NCBI GenBank assembly: GCA_036924285.1
Contig: JAYKYS010000009.1
Span: 8,432,001-8,496,000, forward strand
Origin: Asterella californica
Lineage: Eukaryota; Streptophyta; Marchantiopsida; Marchantiales; Aytoniaceae
Length of the DNA: 64,000 nt
Direction of reading: 5' to 3'
Shown here: piece after piece, positions 42,262 to 52,275 of the stretch
How positions within the stretch are numbered: position 1 is the first letter of the stretch
How the letters are laid out: every line of letters begins with the position of its first letter
The notes under the pieces: model-generated
Seen by the model: only the letters and a program-made list of their open reading frames with translations
What the model was told of the DNA's origin: nothing
Database searches by the model: none
Program-made: the position numbers and the translations under genes

Positions 42262-42819
42262 ATGGCTGGCTGGTTTGGAAGTGGTTCCGGTACCAGGACG
42301 GGATCCGGAGAAGGCGGAATCGGCGTGGGACGACTGGTAGCAGGTCCACTGCTCCTTTTGAATCTCTTTCTGTCGGCTATCGTTCTGGGTTTGGCAGGTT
42401 GGATGCTGAATAGACTAATAGTGTTCGGAAGTGTTGGGGGAAATGGAGCCTCCCCTTGGTTAGCAGTGGTGTCGTTGCTGGCGGGAATGGCGTCCATCGC
42501 TTCGATTATAACGGGGTTGCATCATTTAAGGTTATGGAATTCAGAAAGCGGAGCGGCAGCCCAAGCCACGGCGTGGATTTCATGGCTTTTGCTCGTTCTT
42601 GCGTTTTGCTTGGCTTGGAAAGAGGTTCATATTGGGCGAAGAGGTAGAAGGTTTAAAGCTCTCGAGGCTTTCGTTATTATTCTCACTTTTACGAAGTTCG
42701 TGTACACTCTAGCTTTGTACCTCGATGGTAAGCACAGGGATACCAAGGCAACGGACAGGACTGGTCAAAAGCTGGAAATGCCTGGCACAACTATGCCAGC
42801 TGCTGCCTCTGCTGTTTAA
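42262..42819 (+). CDS. AWPM-19-like membrane protein
   Basis: 185 codons, intronless as read here. Start at GCTATGGCT, a good plant context; a short out-of-frame uORF begins at 42,204 and overlaps it. The family signature is clear: GRLVAGPLLLLNLFLSAIVL then LAGWMLNRLI, a second hydrophobic segment with HHLRLWNS after it, AWISWLLLVLAFCLAWKEVH then IGRRGRRFKALEAFVIILTF and a final hydrophobic stretch. That gives four predicted membrane helices (about residues 27-50, 66-90, 98-120, 130-152) and a polar Thr/Ala tail. Length fits the family. AWPM-19 proteins are plasma-membrane proteins of plants associated with ABA response, seed or spore desiccation tolerance and cold acclimation; some are proposed ABA transporters. 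The frame is intact and surrounded by transposons, so it is the first real host gene in the window. Confidence 0.92.
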   Translation: MAGWFGSGSGTRTGSGEGGIGVGRLVAGPLLLLNLFLSAIVLGLAGWMLNRLIVFGSVGGNGASPWLAVVSLLAGMASIASIITGLHHLRLWNSESGAAAQATAWISWLLLVLAFCLAWKEVHIGRRGRRFKALEAFVIILTFTKFVYTLALYLDGKHRDTKATDRTGQKLEMPGTTMPAAASAV

Positions 42820-45007
42820 GTTCCACTACTCAACTCTTTGGATCCAGCAGATCCTGTCTGTTATTATCCTCACGCTGACGGAGTTCACAACCGCAACGAC
42901 CAAGATTCGTGAAAGTTGAGCTCCAGTTGCCTCAGTACTACCACTACCATGTCGGATTGATGCTCCAGTTGCAAGGCCTCTGCTCTCCGAGTGTAGCAGA
43001 TACAATTGCAATTTATCGCTGATTCAGTCCAGGCACGTGGAAACTTCAAGTTGATTCGACTCAAACCAGGCATCATCATCATCGTGTTTCGAGGGGTTAA
43101 TTATTCTAGTTAAATGTAAATATTTGGATGATTTTCATGGTATTATAATCAATGTAGTTTGTACCTTTCTGTAATTAAGTGTTTATCATTTTGAGTGTGT
43201 TTCCCGTAGTATAACTAGTACTGCGTAGCCTGTTTATAACTTTCAGTTGACGGACTCCTTGCTAGGAGAACCGTTATGACCTGATTCTTCGATTAGAAGT
43301 ACTGTTGCATGTCATTTGAGTTGTTACCTCACCCAGATATTGGATGTGTTTCTGGTATCCTGACTTCCCCATGACATTGTTGGACCTTTATTTCCCGTCA
43401 GTGTTCATCTGCTTGCTCTGCCTCGAATCGATTAATAATTGCTACGTTTGCGTTCAGTGGCAGGATATATGATATATTAGCGCCTCCAGATTCTAATAAT
43501 GCTGCTGGTCTGTAATGCTGTTAGGAAATTACAATAATGTGCTTTATTTCTAGTAACCTGTTTAAAGTTCGAGTGTAGCGGCTCCTCGAGCTCTAATGTT
43601 TCAGGTAACCTATTAGATACGATGTTTATTGTCCAGTATGATAATCAGTGTCTATATTTCGAACAGTGAGCGATGGTTGGTTTGAACGTGCCTCCAGACT
43701 CCAGAGTTAATAGGGAAGATCTAGAGTAGCACTATGTGTGAATAAACTGCATTCCTCGTACTGACACATTGTGAGAATTTACAAGGACTAGAACTAATTA
43801 AGTAGAGAGTGAGTCAGTCTGTAGATCCCCCGTGTTTTCAAATCGTTAAACTGCAGTACATTGTCATGTGGGTACTGGGTACCGCTCAGGGTCTGTAGTT
43901 GGAGTCTATCGGTTTGGAGTTGGCATAGAGTGAGTATTATAGGGCGTAAGGTCCTGGGCAAGCCAACGACTTTCGGCAGATAACAGTGTAGACCCAGCTC
44001 GCTTTGCAGCTGCGAAAGTACAGTTAGAAACTTTAGTCGTTTACAGTTCTAGTTGCAGTGAATTACGTATACCTCTTTCGGTTGTTCTTTGATTTTGGAT
44101 TGGCAACATTTTAAGTCGCTGCGTGAAGAGAAGTTTTGACGCTTGGAACGTCTGGAACTAGGAAATTTGGATGCTTCAGTGCCACTTGTACACTACCGTC
44201 TGTTAAAAGGGGGTCTTAAATAGTAAGGCGTCTAAATAATATATATCTGTACGGTCGAACTGTTGCATTATCATTCCAGCTGACTCAAAACTATTCCAGC
44301 TGGATTCAAGTTACCAAATGAATGAGCAAAAGCGTTGGTAGCGCTGGATCCTTAGCTTTGTTTTCAACACGAAATCCAAGTTACCAATAGTCAGCTGATC
44401 ACTGAACCGGCCGATAAATTCAAGCTGCGGGGATAGAAAAACTGTAAATGTATCATGGTGTCAAGTTCGAGGTGATGCATAACACGATGTGAACTTCGAA
44501 TTCGTACACGAAATTATTGCGAGTTAGGGAAGACCTTACAGAGCTACGAGAGAGCTCGAGTGGCAATTGGACCAGAACTGAACTCACTGAAGTGTTCTTC
44601 AAATACTATTACAGACCATCATCTTCCAATTCAGGTCCCCGTCTTCTCTCTCGGTAAATGTGCTTCACTGCACAAAGATGGTAGGAACAATCTCGTATAG
44701 CACTTGGAATTCTGGAATTCTGAAGTACTTTCACGCTTGTCATGCAAGTATTATCGCAACCTTGTGATTAGATCTGAATCGGTACCTCCATACGTGGACT
44801 CACCACTGAATATGACAGTAATATACCAGCACCTAGCTGTGTGATATATGAATCCGTTATATAGACTGCCCCACCAAAGCGAAGATCGAGGAAACTTAAA
44901 ACAGGCTTAGGCCTCCATTGCAAGATGGAGTGGCCATGGGCTCCTGGAGGGGTTCCCTGCAGCTGGTGGAGTTCATCTATCATGCAGGGAAGTCATGACA
45001 CCATGGC
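42820..45007. other. Intergenic sequence downstream of the AWPM-19 gene
   Basis: Includes the 3' UTR of the gene; no clear polyadenylation signal chosen. No transposon domain, long ORF or RNA gene recognised on either strand. A minus-strand frame at 44,768-44,983 has no known motif. Confidence 0.4.
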
Positions 45008-45295
45008 TTAAGCTTGTTCCGACTTGAATAAACTCTTTCCTTCCCTGCGGCTGGACCTCACTCCAGGGATCAGTTGCAAGCAGTAGACCGCCTCAATACA
45101 CATCTGACATGGCTGGGCCCTCATGATGAGCAGGTACGCGACCAGGCACGCCACGTAAAGAGCTAAAAACATAAGGAAAACGAGCACAGATCTGGAGAAA
45201 ACACACTCAAACAGACGCTTCGTGCTCTGGCCCATGACGATCGATGGCGTGTTGACGAGATTGCTTTCCCTATCTTCCCTAAGCTTAGTGTTCAA
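45008..45295 (-). CDS. Possible small single-helix membrane protein
   Basis: 95 codons with a basic/polar N-terminus and one strong hydrophobic segment (SVLVFLMFLALYVACLVAYL, about residues 36-58) followed by a Cys-containing PCQMCIEAVYCLQ stretch. No family recognised and no frame context to test it. Upstream A/T-rich DNA could hold a promoter. It may equally be chance or one exon of a larger gene. Confidence 0.3.
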   Translation of the reverse strand: MNTKLREDRESNLVNTPSIVMGQSTKRLFECVFSRSVLVFLMFLALYVACLVAYLLIMRAQPCQMCIEAVYCLQLIPGVRSSRREGKSLFKSEQA

Positions 45296-45459
45296 GCTGT
45301 ACTCCGTCGAGAATTCACATCCGGAAGATAGGAATTTTAGATCTTTTTTATAGCTAGTATCTAGATCAATAAGTTACAAAATGAAAAGGAAAGGTTAAAG
45401 AAAGTTAACTGAACTGAACTATGTTCTTCGATATTAATGACACTGTCTGTAATTTCTTG

Positions 45460-45476
45460 TATATATATATATATAT
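45460..45476. repeat. (TA)n microsatellite
   Basis: About eight TA units in intergenic DNA. The stretch 45,296-45,833 around it holds no supported gene. Confidence 0.8.
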
Positions 45477-45833
45477 TCATGACCTCAGGCCAGCTGCTAT
45501 ACAAGAAGCACGAGAGTTTTTGCATATCGTCTTCATGAAGATAAAAGCATCTGATACAGTGGAAAACAAGTACGCATGAATAAGATGACATATGGTCTAG
45601 CAATTGATCCGTGAGGCTGGTTGGCAACCTCATCCGCCCGTAGCCGGGCCGGAGTGGGGTCGAGTCCTCTAGCCGGGGTTCTCATGGTGTGCAAGGGTTG
45701 AGAGGTGATCGTTTATCGTTACGATATTGCACCGATCTCTAGATCTCCTGGAAGCGAGAGAAGAAGACGGTATCTAGACCTACATAAGGTAAGCATAACG
45801 GTAACAAGTTGAACCAAGAGTCTATGACTATCA

Positions 45834-46094
45834 TGTTAAAGATAGAGCTCGGACAGAGTTAAGAAGATAGAGCTCGGCTGTGAACTCTATCTAGCATGCT
45901 TAGTTATCTGCTACTCATCACGTTATGCTTTTTTTATTTAGGTAAATTTTGTTATTTAGCTTTCTTTCTAATACTTGTAAACTTGTTTTTCAGCTTTGCA
46001 TGTTGGTGTTCTCGCTTCCTGTATTTGCTCAGTCTATATATTTGATACGGTGGTTTCTTTCTCGCATCAGAAGTAAAAGCTCCGTACTTCAACA
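45834..46094 (+). repeat. TE9 5' LTR
   Basis: 261 bp, TGTTAAAGATAGAGCTCGG to TACTTCAACA. It contains an extra AGAGTTAAGAAGATAGAGCTCG-type internal duplication near the start that the 3' LTR lacks, explaining part of the length difference. Confidence 0.85.
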
Positions 46095-46106
46095 TGGTAT
46101 CTGAGC
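46095..46106 (+). other. TE9 primer binding site (initiator Met tRNA)
   Basis: TGGTATCTGAGC directly after the LTR; it differs at one base from the usual TGGTATCAGAGC. A second copy with a one-base deletion (TGGTATAGAGC) lies at 46,282. Confidence 0.85.
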
Positions 46107-46159
46107 AAGGCTTGTCTGCAGTCTGAGAGTACGAGAGGTGTGTGAGCTTTCCTTCTCGT

Positions 46160-46335
46160 GCTTGTCAGCTTGTTTTTCGGCTTTGCATGTTGATGTTCTC
46201 ACCTTCTGTATTTGCTCAGTGTATATATTAGATGCGGTGGTTTCTTTTCCGCAGCAGAAGTAAAAACTCCGTACTTCAACATGGTATAGAGCAAGGCTTA
46301 TCTGCAATCTGAGAGTACAAATAGGTGTGTGAGCT
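46160..46335 (+). repeat. Second copy of LTR end, primer site and leader in TE9
   Basis: Repeats 45,973-46,150 at an offset of 187 bp: GCTTGTCAGCTTGTTTTTCG, TGCATGTTG.TGTTCTC, GTGTATATATTAGATGC, TCCGTACTTCAACATGGTAT and GAGCAAGGCTT. It looks like a tandem duplication spanning the LTR/primer junction. Confidence 0.8.
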
Positions 46336-46504
46336 ATGCTCCATTTGATTCGTAGAACTAAGTGAGCGTTGCTCCTAGTGTTTTTACAGATTGCTTCTAA
46401 ATCAATAGGAGGACCTCAGGCTTACAAGGACTAAAGTCTGTGAGCATTGCTTCGATCGTCTTGGATAATTTAATTTAATTTAATTTTCTTTGATTGGCTC
46501 TATC

Positions 46505-47377
46505 TTGTCTCACCACGCGATCTCCACTGAAGCTTTAGTGTTTGAAACCAACAAGCTAGATGGAACTTCCAACTACACTATTTGGAAATTCAAGTTCAGA
46601 ATGTTTTGAGTCGAGAGGATCTCTTGGACTTATTGGAGATTGGAGCTTCGTCTTCTAATGCTTTTACGGCTTACATTAAGAAGTGGAAGAGACGAGCACT
46701 TGCAATTATCAACCTGTCTGTTAAAAGACAAGATAATTGAACATATTTCTGGCCAGACAGATCCAACGGACTGCTGGAAGTTGTTAGGTAAGCTATTCAA
46801 CAGTAAAAGACTTGCCCTCAAGGTCTTAATCCAGAAGAAGCTTTCGAATCTAAAAATGGAAGAAGGTGGCAGCATGGAAGATTTCTTACAATATGTTTCC
46901 AAACTGAAAAACCAGTTGATCAGGTTTGGAGATAAACTTGATAATGAGCCTCTCGTTATCAATGTTATGAACTTTTTGTGACAGGTCTCACTTCACGGCA
47001 AACCTGCCGACGTATGAAGAGTTCACGGCGAGACTCTTGGATGAAGAGCTCCGTCAAGCCGAGAAAATGAAACGACATAAATCAGTTGCTGATGAGGAAG
47101 TTTTGTTTGTTAGATTTCGAAAGTTTTTTCCAGATAGACATTCTCCTAATGGTGGTCTCCACAACAATAGAAAGAGGATTGGACCTTGCAATTGGTGCAA
47201 CCATCATGGTCACTGGATCAGAGAATGTCGGGTGTTGTGGGAAAAGATTTTTCGAGACAAAGAGGTCAATGTAGTTCATCACGAGGAAGGAGACTCCAGC
47301 GAGAATGAGACGGGAGACATGATGAAGTTCTGGACTTGTTTAAATCTCACTTGTCACTCTCTACCAAGAGCAAGAGG
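46505..47377 (+). pseudogene. TE9 gag, frameshifted
   Basis: Copia gag (UBN2 type): HHAISTEALVFETNKLDGTS and NYTIWKFKFRM, then a frame change into LSREDLLDLLEIGASSSNAF, another into IIEHISGQTDPTDCWKLLGK and EEGGSMEDFLQYVSKLKNQL, and a fourth ending with a canonical knuckle CNWCNHHGHWIREC (about 47,190-47,230). The expected start codon appears as TTG at 46,505. At least three frameshifts. Confidence 0.75.
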
Positions 47378-47602
47378 TGTTGAAATAGTCCTAAGGTCTT
47401 GTAGATCGACGGCTAATGTTAACCAGAGTAGTTAGAGTAGTTGTATATAGTTAGTTAGAGAGCTAACCCATCATTAAGATTTTCTTTGTACTCCATTCAC
47501 TATATATATACATGGAGAGGTGAAGCCTCTCTTATCTCATTTCTATTTTACTTCTTTGTCTGCTCACTCTCTCTTCTTGGAATGTCTTCCTACAAGTAAA
47601 CA
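47378..47602 (+). repeat. Possible solo LTR inserted between TE9 gag and protease
   Basis: 225 bp from TGTTGAAATAGTCC to ACAAGTAAACA with TGTT...AACA ends, a TATA-like CACTATATATATACATGG and a CTCTCTTATC-type downstream region, all typical of a short copia LTR. It interrupts the coding continuity just before the protease. Flanking 5-mers do not match, so this is tentative. Confidence 0.4.
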
Positions 47603-47619
47603 TTCTTAGCAATCAAGAT

Positions 47620-47910
47620 CAAGTAGATTGGTAATTGGATTCTGGTGCCAGTAGTCACGCTAGAGGAAACAATAAACTTCTAGATGTTAGATGTACAACT
47701 GGATCTTCTGTGATACGCTCTGCCGGTGGTCATCAACATAGCATTGAGGGAAAAAGCAATGCACATCTTATTTCCAAACACAGTGAAATAAGATTCGAAG
47801 ATGTACTCTATGTGCGTGGTGTGAGAAAAAACCTTTTCTCATTTGGAGCACTTGCTGATCAAGGAAATGTGGCTGGCTTTGATGCAAAGAAGTGTTTGGT
47901 TCTTCACTGA
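47620..47910 (+). pseudogene. TE9 protease
   Basis: QDQVDW then TAA, then LDSGASSHARGNNKLLDVRC, with the copia retropepsin motif LDSGASSH. It continues EIRFEDVLYVRGVRKNLFSF to GFDAKKCLVLH. One in-frame stop precedes the catalytic Asp; a frame change follows 47,910. Confidence 0.8.
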
Positions 47911-47994
47911 AAGACGTCCAAGGTTCTGGCACAAGGCTCGAGGCATGGACGTGGACTCTACAAGCTGGATGCCACCGGTACAGATGACTCAATT

Positions 47995-48950
47995 AATTTA
48001 TTGGAGAAATCCTCTGTTTTTAGTCTTTGGCATAAGCGGATGAGACATCTTAACTTCCGTAGTCTCCATTTTCTTTCAACTCACAATCTTGGCACAAGAC
48101 TGCCAATTCTTCCTAAATCCTCTGACATTTGTACAAGTTGCTTGAAGGAAAACATCATCGTGAACGTTTTCCAAAACACAGCAGTTCCAGAGCAGCTGAT
48201 ATCTTGGAGTTAGTTCATGTTGATTTATGTGGTCCCCTCAAAATTGCTTCTCTTTCTGGTTTCAAATATGTCATGACCATCACTGATTATAATCTCATAA
48301 CTTGGGTCTACTTCCTCAAGCAGAAAAGTGACGTTTTTGCCAAGTTCAAAATGTTCCGAGCGCAGATTGAGAGAGCTATTGGCAAGCATGTCAAGACTCT
48401 ATGTTCAGACAAGGCAGGGGAGTTTTTATCTACGGTTTTTTGTGCTCATCTTCTCAAACTTGGCGTGGCACGTCAGCTCACAGTGGCTCGGACCCCTGAG
48501 CACAACGGGGTGGCAGAAAAGAAGAATAGAATATTGTTTGAGAGCGCAAAGAGTACGCTCTTGGATACAAATTTGCCCAAAGCACTATGGACTGAGGCAG
48601 TTAATACAGCTACATACCTCATCAACCATTTTCCAGTTCGAGCCATCAGAGGTATGACTCCAGTTGGGAAGTTCACTGGAACCAAACCGGACCTCAGCAA
48701 TCTTCGTATCTTCGGTTGTGTTGCATTGTCATGTCCTCAGGGACACCAGAAAGAAACTCGATCCTAATTCTCTTCCTTGTAGATTAGTAGGCTATGACAC
48801 TCAGTCCAAAGCATATCGTTGTTATGACCCTCAAACACAGAATATCTTGCTTTCAAGTGATATCATTTTTGAAGAAATCTCATTTTTTCCGTCTGATTCT
48901 TCTGTTTCTCTTACACCCCTCATATTCCTTCAGTTCCTTCATCGATGAGA
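47995..48950 (+). pseudogene. TE9 GAG-pre-integrase and integrase
   Basis: LWHKRMRHLNFRSLHFLSTH with CTSCLK is the zinc-binding HHCC region. After a frame change near 48,150: LELVHVDLCGPLKIASLSGF (Asp), HVKTLCSDKAGEFLSTVF (Asp) and ARTPEHNGVAEKKNRILFES (Glu), so the DDE residues remain. ALWTEAVNTATYLINHFPVR and LRIFGCVALSC follow. A frameshift near 48,740 leads into KLDPNSLPCRLVGYDTQSKA and YRCYDPQTQNILLSSDIIFE. The usual SDNGGEF is SDKAGEF here. Confidence 0.8.
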
Positions 48951-49284
48951 CATGTTTGGAGTCGTTTTCAGTTCCTGACCAACATGCCATTACGTTAACG
49001 GCTTCTGGTCTTTCTAGTATTGATCCCATTTCTACTACAGGTTCCTCATTTTCTCCCAACACCATCTCTACTGTTTTGTGATTCTTCCTCGATTCCATCT
49101 TCCTCTCATGGAGAGATTTTTCGAAACAGGGAGGAAAGTCAGATCTCGGCTCAGTAGAACCGTTCAAATTACGGAGTTCATCTCGTACGACTGAAGAAGT
49201 TCTTCCCACAGGAAGACATTTCAATATTACACTTCTGCTTGAACCGAATAGCACTCAAAATACACTCCTGGAGGTACTTATCGG

Positions 49285-49590
49285 TGCAAAATGAAATTTC
49301 TTTACCTTGCCTGTCTTTAAGGTGCTTCACAAGGTGCTATTTTCAACTCTATATATCAAATGGTGCTATACAGAGCTTACGAATCGTATTATCCTCGTTT
49401 TGCATCAACTAAACTTCTCTCGGTGTTTTTTCTGCAGACACAGACAATAACTGTCAGAAAATCCTTACCTTGCCCGTCCGTAAAGTGCGTGACAAGGTGC
49501 TATTTTCAACTATGTAGATCAAATGGTGCTATAAAGAACGTACGAATTATATTATACTCATTTTGCACTATCTAAACTTCTATTGGTATT
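49285..49590 (+). repeat. Two tandem copies of a 163-bp unit in TE9
   Basis: TTACCTTGCC.GTC, CACAAGGTGCTATTTTCAAC / GACAAGGTGCTATTTTCAAC and ATCAAATGGTGCTATA recur 163 bases apart. The copies differ at many positions. The block separates integrase from RT and is probably foreign to the coding frame. Confidence 0.75.
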
Positions 49591-49672
49591 ATTGCACAAC
49601 GGAGGATTGTTTGACCGAGCACATGCAGAAGCGTGCATGTTGGAGCCTCTGCGGAGCTCTTTGGCCGCCTTA

Positions 49673-49758
49673 CAGAAGAAGTTCTGTACACTATCGATTC
49701 TCTCCAGCAGACACACAGAAGAAGTTCTGTCCACTATCGATTCTCTCCAGCAGACACC
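49673..49758 (+). repeat. 43-bp direct repeat, two copies
   Basis: CAGAAGAAGTTCTGTACACT and the following 23 bases recur immediately at 49,716 with one or two differences. Inside TE9, before RT. Confidence 0.85.
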
Positions 49759-49788
49759 AAGAATTCATTGGAATTCTTGGAGCATATC

Positions 49789-50509
49789 GAGAGCTGAAGA
49801 ACTACCAGGAAGCTGTCCAAAATGTGGAGTGGATCCGAGCCATGGATGAGGAAATGCAATCCATTCATGAAATCAAACTTGGCGACTGACGGCTGTGGAG
49901 ATGTATAAAGTCAAACGGGCTGGTGATGGTTCCGTAAAATGTTTCAAGGCTAGAGGTTTTGAGCAAAAAGCTGGGTTAGATTTTGTAAAAACCTTCTCCC
50001 TTGTCAGCAAATGGCCAACAGTGAGAACTATACTTGCCTTCGCGGCCATGAGAGGATGGAACGTGTTACACCTTGATGTAAAGACTGCCATCCTTAACAG
50101 CACATTACAAGAAGAAGTGTACATGGAACGACCGGAAGGTTATATTGTGGCTGAAAAATCTCATTTAGTATCTAGATTAATCAAAGCTCTCTATGGACTA
50201 AAGCAGGCTCCTAGAGCATGGTACAAGAGGATAGATGAATACCTACGTGACATGAGAATGATACAGCCGAAGCTGACTATAATTTGTATTATGCTGAAGG
50301 AGATGGTAAACTTGTCATCAATATTAATAAAGATGACAAGTTTACCATCTCCAGATAATATTATCTGTGTAGATGATCTACTCATCACAGGAGATCATGA
50401 TATTAAGAGCAAGTGGGTGATCGAGAAGCTGATAGTGGAATTCAACATGACTGATCTCAGAATTAATGTTAACCACTACTTTGGGATAGAACTGATATAT
50501 CAGTTCTAG
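49789..50509 (+). pseudogene. TE9 reverse transcriptase (copia type)
   Basis: WIRAMDEEMQSIHEIKLG starts the domain; after a frame change the main frame (from 49,895) reads FEQKAGLDFVKTFSLVSKWP, LHLDVKTAILNSTLQEEVYM, EKSHLVSRLIKALYGLKQAP and RAWYKRIDEYLR. The catalytic site is CVDDLLITGD, with Cys for Tyr before VDD. Between them a stretch is disrupted by an insertion that forms a perfect inverted repeat (50,299-50,352). Confidence 0.8.
50299..50352. repeat. Perfect 21-bp inverted repeat in TE9 RT
   Basis: GGAGATGGTAAACTTGTCAT is the start of the left arm (50,299-50,319); its exact reverse complement occupies 50,332-50,352 after a 12-base AT-rich loop. The second arm sits in the coding interval just before CVDD, where copia RTs have no such insertion, so it appears to be a templated inverted duplication of the first. 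Confidence 0.9.
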
Positions 50510-50517
50510 ATGTATAT

Positions 50518-51358
50518 ACATCTATACGACGAATCTTCATTGTTGGTCTAAGAGGATATACGCTTCAAATACTTGAAAAGTTCGGGATGTCAAACTGCAA
50601 ATCTACGTCGACTCCCATGATCTACAATTTGAAACTATGGAGTAACATGGACGAAGAGGAGGTCGATACAACACTATACAAGAAAATTGTCGGTAAACTG
50701 ATATTTCTCTGCAATAGTAGTCCAGACATTTGCTTTGTTGTTGAAATTCTGAGTCAATTTCTATCTAGACCACAAAAACCACATCTGGATGCAGTCATGT
50801 ATATCCTTCGGTATCTCCAAGGCACAGTTGACTTCGGTCTCTTCTATCAGAGATCAGATCATCTCGCTGAACCTAGAGTTAATAGATCCACAGATTCTGA
50901 TTGGGCTGAAGATGTTGAAGGTCTACTATCTACTACAGGATACTTGTTTCGATTAGGAGACAGTGTTGTTACTTGGAGCAGTCGAGAAACAAAGTACAGT
51001 GGCTCAATATTCCACCGAAGCCTAATATATTGCTTTGACTGAAGGATCAAAGCAGACTGGTTGGTTATGGAGACTGAACGGAGAGCTAGGAAGTGACCTC
51101 AACGAACCGACTTCCATCAGATATGATAATGAAAGTTGTGAGAAAATAACCATGAACCCAGTCTTTCATACGCGCACCAAACACATTGAGACGAAATATC
51201 ACTACATTCGGGAGTGCATCAAGAAAGGCACAATTCAGATTGATCCAGTTCCATCCTCTGAGTGCATTGCAGACATACTTACTAAACCATTAGAAAAAGA
51301 ACTTTTTGAGTATCTTCGAAATCATCTTGGAGTCGTAAGTCTGTCTAGCATTCTGTAA
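50518..51358 (+). pseudogene. TE9 RNase H (copia type)
   Basis: 50,587-51,042: CKSTSTPM, YKKIVGKLIFLCNSSPDICF, VVEILSQFLSRPQKPHLDAV, MYILRYLQGTVDFGLFYQ, SDSDW-type STDSDWAEDVEGLLSTTGY and VVTWSSRETKYS. A frameshift near 51,025 leads to 51,035-51,358: YDNESCEKITMNPVFHTRTK, HIETKYHYIRECIKKGTIQI, ECIADILTKPLEKELFEYL. The C-terminal blocks are well preserved. Confidence 0.8.
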
Positions 51359-51430
51359 ATTCTTCTCTATAGAACAGAATCATTATTTTATATTTCTAGT
51401 GTAAAGTCTTCTGGCAAAAATTTCATGTAG

Positions 51431-51443
51431 GCATGAGAGGAGA
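51431..51443 (+). other. TE9 polypurine tract
   Basis: GCATGAGAGGAGA directly precedes the TGTTAAAG start of the 3' LTR. Confidence 0.75.
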
Positions 51444-51659
51444 TGTTAAAGATAGAGCTCGGCTGTGAACTCTATCTAGGATGCCTAGTTCATCTGATCG
51501 TCATCACGTTACTTTTCTTTTATTTAGCTTCCCTCATGCTTGTAAGCCTGTTTTTCTATTTTGCATGTTGGTGTTATCTCCTTCTGTATTTGCTCAGTGT
51601 ATATATTCTATGCTGTGGTTTCTTTTCCGCAACAGAAGTAAAATCTCCTTATTTCAACA
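51444..51659 (+). repeat. TE9 3' LTR
   Basis: 216 bp, TGTTAAAGATAGAGCTCGG to TTATTTCAACA; clearly homologous to the 5' LTR but with many substitutions and indels, so the insertion is old. The following 51,660-52,275 holds no supported gene. Confidence 0.85.
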
Positions 51660-52275
51660 TGTCACAATCTTGCACTTTGACCAACTGTTTCTTGGTCTAC
51701 CCAAGTGAAACTCGATACATTCCTACCTTACTTTCTCCGATTATGAGTCCGATACCCCTCTACAGCAGAGGATCTAGGTTCAGTGGTCTTCCACAGGTCC
51801 TCCTTGACCTTGGAGGGTATAATAAAAATAAAAATAAATAGCTAGGACCCATATGCCGTTTGTCCAAGCATGCTACTAGAGACTTACGTATATACTGCCC
51901 GCTGCCCGCCGCCCACCTGGCCAAGTTGCATGGCCCAGTCTGTTCCGAAGTCCGATGGACTCGAAGTCTCGAAGTGAAGTCCTTACGTTGTTATGGCCCA
52001 ACTACGGTTGAACTACCAGTCTAGCTGCCTACGGGACCTTCGGAGAGTATCGTCTTGGACGCTTTTTGAACGCACTGCGCACGTCAACTATATGTGTGTT
52101 TTCATTTGACGAAGTACCCAAAATTATATTCTGGACACCCTAATTCAAAATAGCTTTCTTGGCCTTTAAATGGATGAAAATGTGACCAGCCGCCTCTTAG
52201 ACCGTTAATTAGACCGTTAAAATGTTCGCTTATATGCACTAGAGTCACTAGACGTATGCGTCCAGTTCAGCCTTA

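Larger units (their letters stand above)
45834..51659 (+). mobile_element. TE9: Ty1/copia element with both LTRs
   Basis: 5' LTR, Met-tRNA primer site, gag, protease, integrase, RT, RNase H in copia order, polypurine tract and 3' LTR. The 5 bases before (TATCA) and after (TGTCA) differ at one position, consistent with an aged target duplication. The total of 5.8 kb includes internal duplications and a solo-LTR-like insertion. Every coding region is broken, so it is not autonomous now. Confidence 0.85.

Noticed and set aside
45620..45700. tRNA-like GGGTCGAGTCCT (B-box-like), possible SINE or tRNA
   Set aside because: No convincing A box, no cloverleaf could be drawn, and no acceptor-stem pairing seen.
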